NCBI RefSeq assembly: GCF_008084145.1
Contig: NZ_VSDO01000001.1
Location: 1,502,840-1,566,839 of the forward strand
Source of the DNA: Paenibacillus faecis
GTDB taxonomy: Bacteria > Bacillota > Bacilli > Paenibacillales > Paenibacillaceae
Direction of reading: 5' to 3'
DNA: 64,000 bases
The notes beneath the pieces are model-generated. The model was not told the origin of the DNA and did no database searches. It was given only the letters and a program-made list of their open reading frames with translations. Positions 52,058-60,949 of this stretch are shown here, one piece after another. Each line of letters opens with the position of its first letter. Position 1 is the stretch's first letter. Position numbers and translations under genes: made by a program.

Positions 52058-53053
52058 CTATTCAAAAGGATAGCGCAAACCCCATTGCGTCCGGATCGTG
52101 CTCAGCTGTTCCATCACCTGCAGCGAAGCGGCAAGCGGCATGATCGCGCTTTCGGTCCGGCCCTCCAATAGACAGCGGCCCACCTCTTCCGCCTCGTATT
52201 CGTACCCTTTTCCTTTCCGCTCGTCCGCAAAAGTCTCCACAGCTTCCCCGCCGATGTACAGCGTGACCGAGGGCGCCTTATTGATCGAGGGGAGCACGAT
52301 GCATCCCTTCGTCCCGTGAATGACCGCCTCGTTTCCGAGCCCCAGCCGGATCGCCCCGTGCAGGGACGCCACGCCTCCCGACGGATAGGTGAGCAGCGCC
52401 GAAAACTGCTCATCCACTCCGGTTTCGCCGATCCGGGCCGTGCTCCAGATTTCCCGGGGGAGCGTACCGAACACCATGGAGGCAAAAGCGACCGGATAAA
52501 TGCCCACGTCCAGCAGAGCCCCGCCCGCCAGCTCGGGGTTCAGCAGCCGCCCCTCCGGCTCCCAGTCCGCCATAATGCCGAATTCCGCTTGAACCAGCCG
52601 GACCTCGCCGATGCGGCCGGATTCGATCCACTCCATCGCTTTGCGCATGGGAGGCAGAAACCGCATCCACATCGCCTCCATGACAAACAGCCCGCGTTCC
52701 CTCGCGGCTGAAATCAGCAGCTCCAGTTCGCGGCTGTTCACGGTAATCGGCTTTTCGCACAGGACGGCTTTGCCCGCCCGCAGACTATTGAGCGTATTTT
52801 CCAAATGGTAACGGTGCGGTGTCGCGACGTAGATCACATCAACCTCAGGATCATTGACAAGTTCCATGTAACTTCCGTATGCCCGCGGTATTCCGAATTG
52901 CGAGGCAAAGACCGCGGCGTGCCCGGGCTGGCGCGATCCGACGGCATAGGCGACCCCATTGGTCGTATGGGCCAGGTCCGCCACAAACTGCTCAGCGATG
53001 GTACCCGTCCCCATGATGCCCCATTTCACTTTTTTGGTCTCAGGCCCTCTCAT
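52058..53053 (-). CDS. Gfo/Idh/MocA family oxidoreductase, tandem paralogue
   Basis: A 331-aa paralogue of the neighbouring oxidoreductase with the same KWGIMGTGTIAEQF, AVLCEKPITVNSREL and GGALLDVGIYPVAFASMVFG motifs. ATG 53053 has a GGAGGAGG RBS; 11 further codons are open upstream without one. The two genes are separated by 90 bp and may be expressed separately. Likely distinct but related sugar substrates. Confidence 0.9.
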   Translation of the reverse strand: MRGPETKKVKWGIMGTGTIAEQFVADLAHTTNGVAYAVGSRQPGHAAVFASQFGIPRAYGSYMELVNDPEVDVIYVATPHRYHLENTLNSLRAGKAVLCEKPITVNSRELELLISAARERGLFVMEAMWMRFLPPMRKAMEWIESGRIGEVRLVQAEFGIMADWEPEGRLLNPELAGGALLDVGIYPVAFASMVFGTLPREIWSTARIGETGVDEQFSALLTYPSGGVASLHGAIRLGLGNEAVIHGTKGCIVLPSINKAPSVTLYIGGEAVETFADERKGKGYEYEAEEVGRCLLEGRTESAIMPLAASLQVMEQLSTIRTQWGLRYPFE

Positions 53054-53210
53054 GCTTCCTCCTCCTTCACAGTCATCTAATAACATGTACCCTTTTACCA
53101 GGTTTATGAACTACGATGGCGCCCTCATGAGAAATCCCTTTGATTCTCCCCGGGCCCATCCGTTATACTGAAGCTGTTTGCGAAAAGACGAATGACGGCG
53201 GAGGCGAATC

Positions 53211-53711
53211 ATGCTTACTTTTGAACAGAAGCTGCAAATTCTGGATTCCTATCCGGAACTGGAGCGAAGAAATGTATCGCTGGGACGCGTAAATTACCAG
53301 TATGAGCAAAGCGTCCACGATAAAAAAACGGTAGCTTATCATCTTCATCCCAACGGGAACGGGTACGTATATGCCGGCTTGCTGGAGGGTTATGAAACGG
53401 ACGATAAAGGCTATGTAAATATTCGGGAATATAACGAACAAGAGCTGCGGGATCTTTTGGACCGGTCGATTCGCTCCCTGTCGGTTCGCGAAGATTCGGA
53501 GGCCGGACGGCCGGATCCTATGCATGGCGCTTTCCACAAAGAGACGCCGGGAGGCCTTTGGCGGAACGCGGACGGTGCGGTGTTGACCCTGAAATATGAA
53601 GACGACCTATGGTATATCTTTGCCGGGCAAAACCTGGAAATGGTGTTTGAGACACGGGAGGAAGCCGGGGAATACCTGACCGAAGAAGGGTTTTCTCCGC
53701 AAAAAAAGTAA
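53211..53711 (+). CDS. Conserved hypothetical protein
   Basis: A 166-aa cytoplasmic protein without signal or membrane segments. The N-terminal half has HLHPNGNGYVYAGLLEGYET and the C-terminal half has GAVLTLKYEDDLWYIFAG. It has protein-like composition and a good GGCGGAGG RBS. I do not recognise the family. A terminator follows directly. Confidence 0.75.
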   Translation: MLTFEQKLQILDSYPELERRNVSLGRVNYQYEQSVHDKKTVAYHLHPNGNGYVYAGLLEGYETDDKGYVNIREYNEQELRDLLDRSIRSLSVREDSEAGRPDPMHGAFHKETPGGLWRNADGAVLTLKYEDDLWYIFAGQNLEMVFETREEAGEYLTEEGFSPQKK

Positions 53712-53724
53712 ATCCGGCGTTAGC

Positions 53725-53760
53725 GCAGCCTATGGAGAAACATCCGTGGGCTGCTTTTTT
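53725..53760 (+). terminator. Rho-independent terminator
   Basis: Stem GCAGCC / GGGCTGC with a long loop that can pair internally (TATGGA / TCCGTG), followed by six T. Confidence 0.75.
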
Positions 53761-53882
53761 ATAAAAAAATTAAATAATGTTCAAAAAAATGTTTGATTTT
53801 AGTCACAAAATGTTCAATAATATAGATAAGACACAGAATGTTCACAAAATAAACGGCACTGCGAAAAAGGAGCTGACTTTCG

Positions 53883-53999
53883 ATGTGGGAACCTGGAAGC
53901 AGTAAAACTAAAAGCGGGATCTTCGGTTGGATTATCGGTTTGGGCGTTTTCTACGCCGTCTTCTATATCGCGTTCACGCTAATGTCGATCCACGGATAA
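53883..53999 (+). CDS. Small single-helix membrane protein (38 aa)
   Basis: MWEPGSSKTKSGIFGWIIGL begins a 38-residue protein; the rest forms one hydrophobic helix ending in TLMSIHG. AAGGAG lies 10 nt upstream, and the gene sits between two terminators with an AT-rich upstream stretch containing three TGTTCA-AAA words. Too short for standard gene calling. Function unknown; perhaps a stress or sporulation peptide. Confidence 0.65.
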   Translation: MWEPGSSKTKSGIFGWIIGLGVFYAVFYIAFTLMSIHG

Positions 54000-54033
54000 T
54001 TGTAACCGTTGTCAATTTGTCTAATCGGATGGA

Positions 54034-54065
54034 TAAGCCCGAGGCTTCGGCCGCAGGGCTTTTTT
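54034..54065 (+). terminator. Rho-independent terminator after the small membrane protein
   Basis: AAGCCC ... GGGCTTTTTT with an inner GGC-TTCG-GCC tetraloop stem. Confidence 0.85.
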
Positions 54066-54118
54066 GCTTGATCCTATGAATCATCCCCCTCCTCCCGTCA
54101 GACAACCTTGATAATATA

Positions 54119-54255
54119 GAATTCCTGCATATGTGCATGTTTTTTCTTGTTTGGGGTCAAAAATTTTAAAATTCCTGCAAATCTGCAGGAATTTTCGACG
54201 AAACCGGCTCGTTTCTCTAAAATCGCTTGAAATACCTGCAGATTTGCATCTTTTT
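54119..54255. repeat. CCTGCA palindromic repeats, cluster B
   Basis: Three elements: ATTCCTGCATATGTGCAT (54121-54138), ATTCCTGCAAATCTGCAGGA plus ATTTT (54171-54195), and ATACCTGCAGATTTGCAT (54232-54249). They match the family at 48601-48787. The rest of 54066-54354 holds no supported gene. Confidence 0.85.
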
Positions 54256-54354
54256 GGAGTTGAACGTTTGGAAGCACACTAGGCGCATCACATCACTTCA
54301 CCACCCGCATAGCAGGTGTTTTTTTGTTTCGCACGCTTCGCCAGCTCAACAGGC

Positions 54355-54384
54355 CAAAAAAACCGGCCCCGTTTGGGGCCGGCT
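54355..54384 (-). terminator. Rho-independent terminator of the DUF6612-like gene
   Basis: On the minus strand, AGCCGGCCCC-AAAC-GGGGCCGGT followed by seven T. Confidence 0.9.
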
Positions 54385-54402
54385 TCTCCTCATCATTGGA
54401 AC

Positions 54403-55278
54403 TTACTTCGCGCTATCCAATACTTCTTGAGGAATTTCGATTTTCGTGAGTTCGTCATACTTGGAAATCGTGCTGTCCATATCCATGTCAAGCGTTACGC
54501 TTTGTCCTTCCACGCTCATTTCCATGGACATTTTAACATTGGACTTCGTCGGCAGGAATGTGTCTTTGTTTACGGCATAGGAAATCTTGATGTTCTTGAT
54601 GTTCATTTGATCCAGCATTGCCGCAGTTTGCTCATTTTGGCCGCCCGATTGGTTCATCAAGTTCTTTGCCAAGTCCTTCACGCCGTCGCCGGACAAATCC
54701 GCGCTCAATACATATTCGTCGCCTTCTTCAACCACTTTCGCTTCGCTGGCGATCGATTTGAATTGCTGCAGTTGAGCCTCCGGGCTCGCCGATTGCTTCA
54801 TGCTGTCCAAGATTTGCTTGCTTTCCGCTTCAGGCATCTTCGTCCAAGCTTCGCCTACTTTGGAGTAAACGCCGTTTTGCGTAATGTACTGCTCAATGTT
54901 TTGGCTTCCTTGCGCCCCCATGGACATATCCATCACTTGATGAATTTCCATCGGTTCTTTAACGATATCCATTTTCAGCGTCATGTCGATCTTTTGCTCT
55001 TGCGACTGCTCGCCTTGCTTCACGACGATGTTTTGGCTGATTTTGGAGTCCATAGCCATGCTTTTCAGCTTTTCACTGGCTTCCGTGGATTTCGCCATCA
55101 ATTCATCTACAGTAGGAACCTTTGTTTCCGCCGGCGTATTGGTTGTTGTTTCTGCAGCTTTATTTGCGCCGCCGTTCGCCGCTTGGTTAGCGCCGCCTTC
55201 AGCCGCTTTCTCTTTGCCGCATGCCGTAATGCTAAGTACCAGTGCTGCCCCCAGTAATACTGCTGTTAATTTCTTCAA
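54403..55278 (-). CDS. DUF6612-like lipoprotein (LolA/LppX-type fold)
   Basis: A 291-aa lipoprotein with signal peptide ending in SITAC (Cys20), an A/G/N/T-rich linker to ~residue 50 and a mature domain with repeated long strands rich in Met, Gln and Lys (KMDIVKEPMEIHQVMDMSMG, YVLSADLSGDGVKDLAKNLM). This matches DUF6612-type proteins that are predicted to bind lipids in a LolA/LppX-like fold. TTG start (RBS AGGAGG at 8 nt). Has its own terminator. Role unknown. Confidence 0.8.
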   Translation of the reverse strand: MKKLTAVLLGAALVLSITACGKEKAAEGGANQAANGGANKAAETTTNTPAETKVPTVDELMAKSTEASEKLKSMAMDSKISQNIVVKQGEQSQEQKIDMTLKMDIVKEPMEIHQVMDMSMGAQGSQNIEQYITQNGVYSKVGEAWTKMPEAESKQILDSMKQSASPEAQLQQFKSIASEAKVVEEGDEYVLSADLSGDGVKDLAKNLMNQSGGQNEQTAAMLDQMNIKNIKISYAVNKDTFLPTKSNVKMSMEMSVEGQSVTLDMDMDSTISKYDELTKIEIPQEVLDSAK

Positions 55279-55481
55279 ATCTTTGTCCTCCTAGAATATG
55301 TATTCTTAACGATATTACCTAAAGTATGGAAGGGATGACAGGGCAAAAAGGCTCATTTCGACATATAATCCCTTTAAATTTATGGTATTTTTGTCCTACC
55401 TCCTCTTGTTTTTTCATGATTTACTGCCATGTATGGTTTATAATGTTAATGGACAGAATCCCGCCAACGGAAGGAAGAAGC

Positions 55482-56051
55482 GTGTTGAAAAACTTGCTGG
55501 TCACCGGTTACCGAGCCCACGAGCTTGGCATATACAACAATAAACATCACGGCATTCCTTTCATCAGACAAGCCATCATCAACCGGCTCCTGCCTCTCCT
55601 GGATGAAGGATTGGAATGGGTAATCACCCCCGGGCAGTACGGCGTCGATCTGTGGGCTTGCGAAGCCGCCCTTCAGTTGAAGGAGGAGTATCCGCATTTG
55701 AAATGCTCCATCATAACCGCCTTCAGCCACCCCGAAGAACAGTGGAACGAGGAAAAACAGGCGTATTACCGCGATTTGGTGCGTCAACTGGATTATTACG
55801 GCTCGGTCAGCAAAGAAGGGTACCAGGGAAGATGGCAATTTACGGCCCGCGACGAGCTGCTGCTGCGAAAAACGGACGGCATTCTCCTGGTTTACGATGA
55901 AGAAGCCGGGGAGGCCAGCCCTAAATATATGAAAGAACGGGCCCTGAAAAAACAGGCACAGGACGGATACCTGTATTTTCAGATCGGCCCCGATGAAATT
56001 CAGGCCGTCGCGGAAGAAGAACAGCTGCGGGAAGAGTTCTACGACGGCTAG
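55482..56051 (+). CDS. ypsA: YpsA family (SLOG fold) protein
   Basis: A 189-aa protein matching B. subtilis YpsA: NLLVTGYRAHELGIYN, WVITPGQYGVDLWACEAA, KTDGILLVYDEEAGEASPKY. SLOG-fold members bind nucleotides; YpsA affects cell division and oxidative stress survival. The start is GTG 55482 or TTG 55485, both after GGAAGG; the frame upstream to 55326 runs through a non-coding stretch. Confidence 0.88.
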   Translation: MLKNLLVTGYRAHELGIYNNKHHGIPFIRQAIINRLLPLLDEGLEWVITPGQYGVDLWACEAALQLKEEYPHLKCSIITAFSHPEEQWNEEKQAYYRDLVRQLDYYGSVSKEGYQGRWQFTARDELLLRKTDGILLVYDEEAGEASPKYMKERALKKQAQDGYLYFQIGPDEIQAVAEEEQLREEFYDG

Positions 56052-56078
56052 GGCAACAACAAAAGTACCGCTTTACCT

Positions 56079-57509
56079 TTACATGCCTACGATAGCCGAA
56101 ACCGCCGAGAAGACGGCCGCAATGATCCAAAGCACGACGAAGAGCTTCATAATCACTTTAAGCCATTGGCCGAAATTGATACGGGCGATAGCGAGCCCCG
56201 CGAGCAATACTCCGCCCGTCGGAGAAATCAGATTGGTCAGACCGTTGCCGAATTGATAAGTCGTTACGATCGCTTCACGGTTGATTCCAACCAAGTCGCC
56301 GAGCGGAGCGAGGACAGGCATGGTCAACGCCGCTTCGCCGGAAGAGGACGGCACGAAGAATGTAATGATATTATGAACCAGCAGCATGATGGTGGTAAAC
56401 GCGTAATTCGGCAGACCTTTCAGCAAATCGGAGAGATAATTCAGGATCGTATCGATGATCATCCCGTTTTCGGCAAGCACCAGAATGCCCCGGGCCAAGC
56501 CGATAATGACAGCCGCATAGACGAACTCTCCGCAGCCTTTCACAAAGTTTTCCGCCATTTCGCGTTGATTCATCCTGGATACCAAACCCGCAAAGAGCCC
56601 AAGCGCAAAGAAGAGCGCCCCGATCTCCGTCATATACCAGCCCTTTGTCAGAATTCCCCAAACAATCAGCCCCAAAGTGACCACGAACCCGGAAATAATC
56701 AATTTGTCCCGCAGGGAAAAGTCGATTTCTTCCCCGGTATCTTCTTTAAGGAACAGCGGCCTGTTTATCAGGTCATTTTTGAAAACAACGGACTTTTCCG
56801 GATGTTTCTTCACCCGGTGCGCATACCACATCGTAAAGGCGATGGAGATGCCGGTAAATACGATCCATTCGATAAATCGAAGCCACAACTGCGGATTGCC
56901 TTGAACTCCCGCGATCCCTTGCGCAATCAGCACGGAAAACGGATTGGTCGTCGATCCGACATAACCGATTTGGGTCCCCAGGAAAAGAATCAGGATGGCG
57001 GTCATCGAATCGAAGCCCAGCGCAAACATCAACGAAATAAAGATCGCGTACAGCGGGATGATTTCTTCGCTCATTCCGAAGGTCGACCCGCCGAGACTAC
57101 AGATCACCATGGCGATCGGTATGACCAGAATTCCTTTGCTTTTAAGCCGTCGGGCCAACGCGAGCAACCCTCGGTCGATCGCTCCGGTCTGGAGAATGAT
57201 ACCGAAGGCGCCGCCTACAACGAGTACAAAAGCGACGACATCGACGGCGTTGATGATCCCCTCCATGGGAGCGCTTAAAATTTGCGGTATCCCTTGGCGT
57301 AAATCGGTTCCCTCGCCATGTTTGCTTACCTCATGATATGTGCCGGGGACGATAGCCGATTTGGTCACACCGTCCACCGTGACCTCCTGGCGTTCAAATT
57401 GCCCGCTCGGCACAATCCAAGTCAACGCCGCCATTAAGATCATGATAAAGAATATCAGAGTATAGCTGTGAGGCAGCGACCATTTGAGTCTCTTTTTTCC
57501 CGTTTCCAT
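56079..57509 (-). CDS. YfcC family carrier
   Basis: A 476-aa integral membrane protein with about twelve helices, of the YfcC/ion-transporter superfamily (basic amino acid and dicarboxylate carriers). Conserved segments include GSTFGMSEEIIPLYAIFISL, IGYVGSTTNPFSVLIAQGIA and FFVPSSSGEAALTMPVLAPL, typical re-entrant hairpins. Last gene of a minus-strand locus with an amidohydrolase-like protein, a GntR regulator and FrlB/FrlD homologues. It may import the amine-linked sugar or release the freed amino acid. RBS GAGGGA. Confidence 0.85.
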   Translation of the reverse strand: METGKKRLKWSLPHSYTLIFFIMILMAALTWIVPSGQFERQEVTVDGVTKSAIVPGTYHEVSKHGEGTDLRQGIPQILSAPMEGIINAVDVVAFVLVVGGAFGIILQTGAIDRGLLALARRLKSKGILVIPIAMVICSLGGSTFGMSEEIIPLYAIFISLMFALGFDSMTAILILFLGTQIGYVGSTTNPFSVLIAQGIAGVQGNPQLWLRFIEWIVFTGISIAFTMWYAHRVKKHPEKSVVFKNDLINRPLFLKEDTGEEIDFSLRDKLIISGFVVTLGLIVWGILTKGWYMTEIGALFFALGLFAGLVSRMNQREMAENFVKGCGEFVYAAVIIGLARGILVLAENGMIIDTILNYLSDLLKGLPNYAFTTIMLLVHNIITFFVPSSSGEAALTMPVLAPLGDLVGINREAIVTTYQFGNGLTNLISPTGGVLLAGLAIARINFGQWLKVIMKLFVVLWIIAAVFSAVSAIVGM

Positions 57510-57579
57510 CTTAATCCCTCATTCCGGAATTGGATTATTCACAAAATATAACATTATGAGATGTCTTATCCAGGGGGTG

Positions 57580-59163
57580 TTAACTCCGCTGATCATGAAC
57601 GATCTTTCCGCCGGCAATGGTCAGTACCGCTCGCGCGTCCCTCAGCTCATTCGCGGGAGTTTGCAGCAGATTCCGGTCAAAAACGGCGATATCCGCCAGT
57701 TTTCCCGCCTCAAGCGTGCCTGTCCGGTCCTCCATAAAACAGTGTTTCGCTCCGTTGATTGTCCACGCTTTAAGCACTTCTTCCACCGGCATTCCTTTTT
57801 CAGGGTACCATCCTCCGGGCGGGCTCGCATCCGGAAATAACCGGGCGCTGGCGGCGTAAATGGAATCCGGAACGCTCGAGATAAACAGAGGGAGATCCGT
57901 CCCGATGGTGATCGTAACGCCGGCATCCAACATGCTCTTATAATCGTAAAACCGGCTTTCTCTATCCTTCCCCACCACTTCGGCCATGTAGGCCTCTTTG
58001 TAGGACGGATTCAGCAGCATGACCTGGGCGTACACCTCCGCAAAAATTCCCGCCGCGGCCATCCGCTTCAGATCATCCGGGTGAGGGTATTCCAGATCGC
58101 TGATGGAATGTCTTGCATCCCGCTCCCCGTTTTGTTCTCGGCACGTTTCCAGGATGGATACCGCCCTTCGGATCGCCGCGTCGCCTTCGGCCGTCAATGT
58201 ACATTTCAGTCCGTTACGGTCCGCCTCCAGCACCGCAGCCTTAATCGCCTCGTAATCCACCGGCCTCAGATTGGTCACTCCCGGCAGATCGGCATAAGGC
58301 TCCAGCATGTCTCCCGTGTGATTGGCCACCACGCCATCCAGCATAATCTTGAACCCCTGAAAACGAAGCTGATCGCTACGGTACTTGCCCTGACACTCCA
58401 GACCAAACGGAATGTTAAGCGGTTCCAGAACAGGTTCCAGGGCGAAATGTACGCGTAACGGCAGACGCCCGCTCGCTTCCAATTCCGTCAAGACCGGCAG
58501 TAAACCGCTGTAATCGTCAAAGCCGATGTCCTTGATCGACGTCACCCCACGCCCAGCAAGCATCTGGGCAAAATCAAGAAACTCCGATGTGACCAGTTCC
58601 TTGTCCCGGAGCATTTCTTTCAGCAGTTCGGCCCTTGCTTCCGCGCTGCATTCATCCGGTTTAAATCCATACTTATCTATGGCGGCTCCGTTCATCCAGC
58701 AATAATTCTTCGAACGGTTGATCGCCACCACCGCCCGATCGGGAATGGCACCGTCCAGCAATGTCTGGTCCGGCAGTTCGCCCCAGGTTTCCCGGTCCCA
58801 ACCGAAAGCGTATACATTTTTGCCTTTCGGAAGTTTGTCCGCGTATTTCACCAGCAAACGCAGCGCCTCCTGAACGGAGGCGGTTTCGGATAAATCCAGG
58901 CCACGGTGCATCGACATATAACCGGTAAAAAACACATGGTTGTCATGAATTCCCGGCATAATCAATTCATCTTTAAAATCATATATTTTCGTTTCCGGCC
59001 CAATCCATTCCCGAAACGCCGATTTTGGCCCGACGGCGGTGATAACATCGCCTTTTACCGCAACAAAACCGGGGCCGGCTCCAGATTTCTTACCGGTAAA
59101 GATCGCATCCGATACGAGAACGAGATCGGCAAATGCGTTCATTGTGGCATGGGAAGCTTGCAT
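57580..59163 (-). CDS. Amidohydrolase-like (YtcJ family) protein with altered metal-ligand motifs
   Basis: A 527-aa TIM-barrel amidohydrolase of the YtcJ/amidohydrolase-3 type. The usual D-x-H-x-H reads GIHDNHVFF (Asp74, His76, Phe78), the H-A-x-G-D motif reads LTAEGDAAI (Thr324), and the I-E-H motif reads SISDLEYP (Asp356); the late Asp is kept in TIGTDLP (Asp423). By alignment three expected metal-binding histidines are replaced, so a conventional binuclear zinc site is doubtful. RBS AGGAGGGG. A GntR-type operator lies at its promoter. Context suggests processing of a sugar-amine compound. Confidence 0.8.
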   Translation of the reverse strand: MQASHATMNAFADLVLVSDAIFTGKKSGAGPGFVAVKGDVITAVGPKSAFREWIGPETKIYDFKDELIMPGIHDNHVFFTGYMSMHRGLDLSETASVQEALRLLVKYADKLPKGKNVYAFGWDRETWGELPDQTLLDGAIPDRAVVAINRSKNYCWMNGAAIDKYGFKPDECSAEARAELLKEMLRDKELVTSEFLDFAQMLAGRGVTSIKDIGFDDYSGLLPVLTELEASGRLPLRVHFALEPVLEPLNIPFGLECQGKYRSDQLRFQGFKIMLDGVVANHTGDMLEPYADLPGVTNLRPVDYEAIKAAVLEADRNGLKCTLTAEGDAAIRRAVSILETCREQNGERDARHSISDLEYPHPDDLKRMAAAGIFAEVYAQVMLLNPSYKEAYMAEVVGKDRESRFYDYKSMLDAGVTITIGTDLPLFISSVPDSIYAASARLFPDASPPGGWYPEKGMPVEEVLKAWTINGAKHCFMEDRTGTLEAGKLADIAVFDRNLLQTPANELRDARAVLTIAGGKIVHDQRS

Positions 59164-59218
59164 ATTTACCCCTCCTAATTTTCCGCGACAGTTTTCTCCG
59201 TCCTTTTACCATACGTAT

Positions 59219-59230
59219 TATAACGTTATA
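59219..59230. promoter_or_regulatory. GntR-type operator upstream of the amidohydrolase gene
   Basis: Perfect palindrome TATAACGTTATA, overlapping a minus-strand TATAAT (59217-59222). Same 12-mer as at 60033 and 61936. Confidence 0.8.
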
Positions 59231-59301
59231 TCGTGATGTTTACCTTTCCCCTTTGTTCAAGGAAAGAAGGGTATGAGGTTTTCGGCAAAAGGACGGAACC
59301 T

Positions 59302-60015
59302 CTATAAGGTGAACTGATATCTGTCTCCGATCATGAACTGTCTACCGGCATGTACCGGTAATCCGTGCTGGTCATAGATCATCGTTTTCATGTAAAAAAG
59401 CGGTTTTCCGATGGACGTTTCCAATAGACGCGCCTTGTCCTCGTCCGCCAGAACGATTTCCAGCGTCGTTTCCCCGGGCTGGTTCGGATCAATCCCGTAT
59501 TTATCCCGCAACAGATCATAGAGCGAACCTTCCAGCGTTTCATCCATAAGAAACGAGAAGCGCGATGCCGGATAGTAATTGTTCTCCAGCATGAGCGGGC
59601 TGTCGCCGGCGTATCTTGTTCGCTGAATATAGATCGCCTTCTCCCCTTCAGCCAACTGCAGGGCAACCGCTAAATCGGAATCGGGAACGATGATTTCCTT
59701 CCGGGTCACCCGGCTGTGCGAGGTCAAACCGTTCGCCTTGCATGCCGCCGTGAATCCGATCACATGCTCGATTTTGCGACCGATTTTGGGATGGCTTACA
59801 AAAGTGCCTTTTCCCTGCCGCTTGGTCAAATATCCTTCCTGCGCCAATTCTTCAACGGCCTTCCGGACGGTAATCCGGCTGACCTGATAGCGATCGCTCA
59901 ATTCCGTTTCCGTGGGAATCTTCTCACCTTGCTGAAAAGTTCCGTTATGAATCGCCGCCTGAATCGCTTTCTTAAGTTGGATATATAATGGTTCGGGATG
60001 ATCAGAATTTAACAT
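59302..60015 (-). CDS. GntR-family regulator, HutC/UTRA type
   Basis: A 237-aa regulator with an N-terminal winged helix (residues ~8-75, KIPTETELSDRYQVSRITVR) and a C-terminal UTRA effector domain (~95-235, IYIQRTRYAGDSPLMLENNY). FrlR of B. subtilis has the same architecture. Its presumed 12-bp operator occurs at its own promoter and at two flanking transcription units, implying local control of the whole FrlB-to-YfcC locus. RBS GAGAGGG. Effector probably a phosphorylated sugar amine. Confidence 0.92.
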   Translation of the reverse strand: MLNSDHPEPLYIQLKKAIQAAIHNGTFQQGEKIPTETELSDRYQVSRITVRKAVEELAQEGYLTKRQGKGTFVSHPKIGRKIEHVIGFTAACKANGLTSHSRVTRKEIIVPDSDLAVALQLAEGEKAIYIQRTRYAGDSPLMLENNYYPASRFSFLMDETLEGSLYDLLRDKYGIDPNQPGETTLEIVLADEDKARLLETSIGKPLFYMKTMIYDQHGLPVHAGRQFMIGDRYQFTL

Positions 60016-60032
60016 AGGACCCTCTCTTGTAC

Positions 60033-60068
60033 TATAACGTTATAAACTCTTTGCTTAAAGCGTATCAA
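60033..60068 (-). promoter_or_regulatory. Promoter and operator of the GntR gene
   Basis: -35 TTGATA (60063-60068), 17 bp, -10 TTATAA (60040-60045). The palindrome TATAACGTTATA (60033-60044) covers the -10 box, indicating autorepression. Confidence 0.75.
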
Positions 60069-60111
60069 ACGTTACTGGATAATACAAGAAGATGGTTAGT
60101 CGCCATAACCG

Positions 60112-60927
60112 TCATTCGTAGGACACGCCGAAACCGAAAGACCCTTCCACCAGGCAACTGGCCGCGGCGAACCGGGAACCCTCTTCCATCGCCGCCTGGA
60201 TATTGCGGTCCTTGAGGTAACGGAGCAGGAACGCCGCGATGAATGAATCTCCCGCCCCCATCGTATCTACGGCTTCCACCAACTCAGGGGCCTGATAATA
60301 TAGGCGCGCCCCGTCAAAAGCCACAGCCCGGTCGCTGCCCCGGGTAGCCACAATAATCTGGCCTTCCCGGGCTCGTTTGGTTTGAATATAACGGATCGTT
60401 TCCTCCTCGCTCATATGACTGCACGAGAAGAAGGCGAAATCAACGTAAGGAATATGCCGTTCGACCTCCGCTTCTTCAAAGTCGTCGGAGAAATCGAAAG
60501 AAACGGGTACGCCAAGGCTTTGCAGTTCAGGCAGCAAATGTCCCGTATGGCTGTACAGGCCGGTATGCATTACGGCGAACTCCCGGATGTACGACCGGTC
60601 TTCCTCGCTAAGTGAAAGCGGATTCAATCGGGTGACGCCGCCTTCATTGCTTCCGAGGAAGACGCGGTCCCCGTTTTCCAGCGTAACACGCGCACAGCCG
60701 TTTTCCCCCCGGTGATGGCGGCACCGGCTGATATCGATTTCCAGTTCATTTAAAGCCCGCTCGACATGGCGGGCTTCCCGGTCATCTCCGAACACGCCGA
60801 CAAATGCCGCGTCCGCGCCCAGCTTCTTGGCAAACACGCTGAAATTCAACGCGTTGCCTCCCGGATACATCACGCCCAAGTGAACATACTTGTCCACAAC
60901 GTTATCGCCAATGCCCAATACTTTCAT
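60112..60927 (-). CDS. frlD: PfkB-family kinase, FrlD-like
   Basis: A 271-aa ribokinase/PfkB-family kinase with the substrate-side GGNALNFSVFAKKLGADAAF and the catalytic anion-hole motif VDTMGAGDSFIAAF near residue 225. Size and context with an FrlB-like deglycase fit fructoselysine 6-kinase or a related fructosamine kinase. ATG 60927 (GGGGGG upstream) is chosen; the long frame to 61077 is antisense carry-over. It lies 22 nt after the deglycase gene. Confidence 0.82.
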   Translation of the reverse strand: MKVLGIGDNVVDKYVHLGVMYPGGNALNFSVFAKKLGADAAFVGVFGDDREARHVERALNELEIDISRCRHHRGENGCARVTLENGDRVFLGSNEGGVTRLNPLSLSEEDRSYIREFAVMHTGLYSHTGHLLPELQSLGVPVSFDFSDDFEEAEVERHIPYVDFAFFSCSHMSEEETIRYIQTKRAREGQIIVATRGSDRAVAFDGARLYYQAPELVEAVDTMGAGDSFIAAFLLRYLKDRNIQAAMEEGSRFAAASCLVEGSFGFGVSYE

Positions 60928-60949
60928 GCTATATCCCCCCTGTTTCAGT

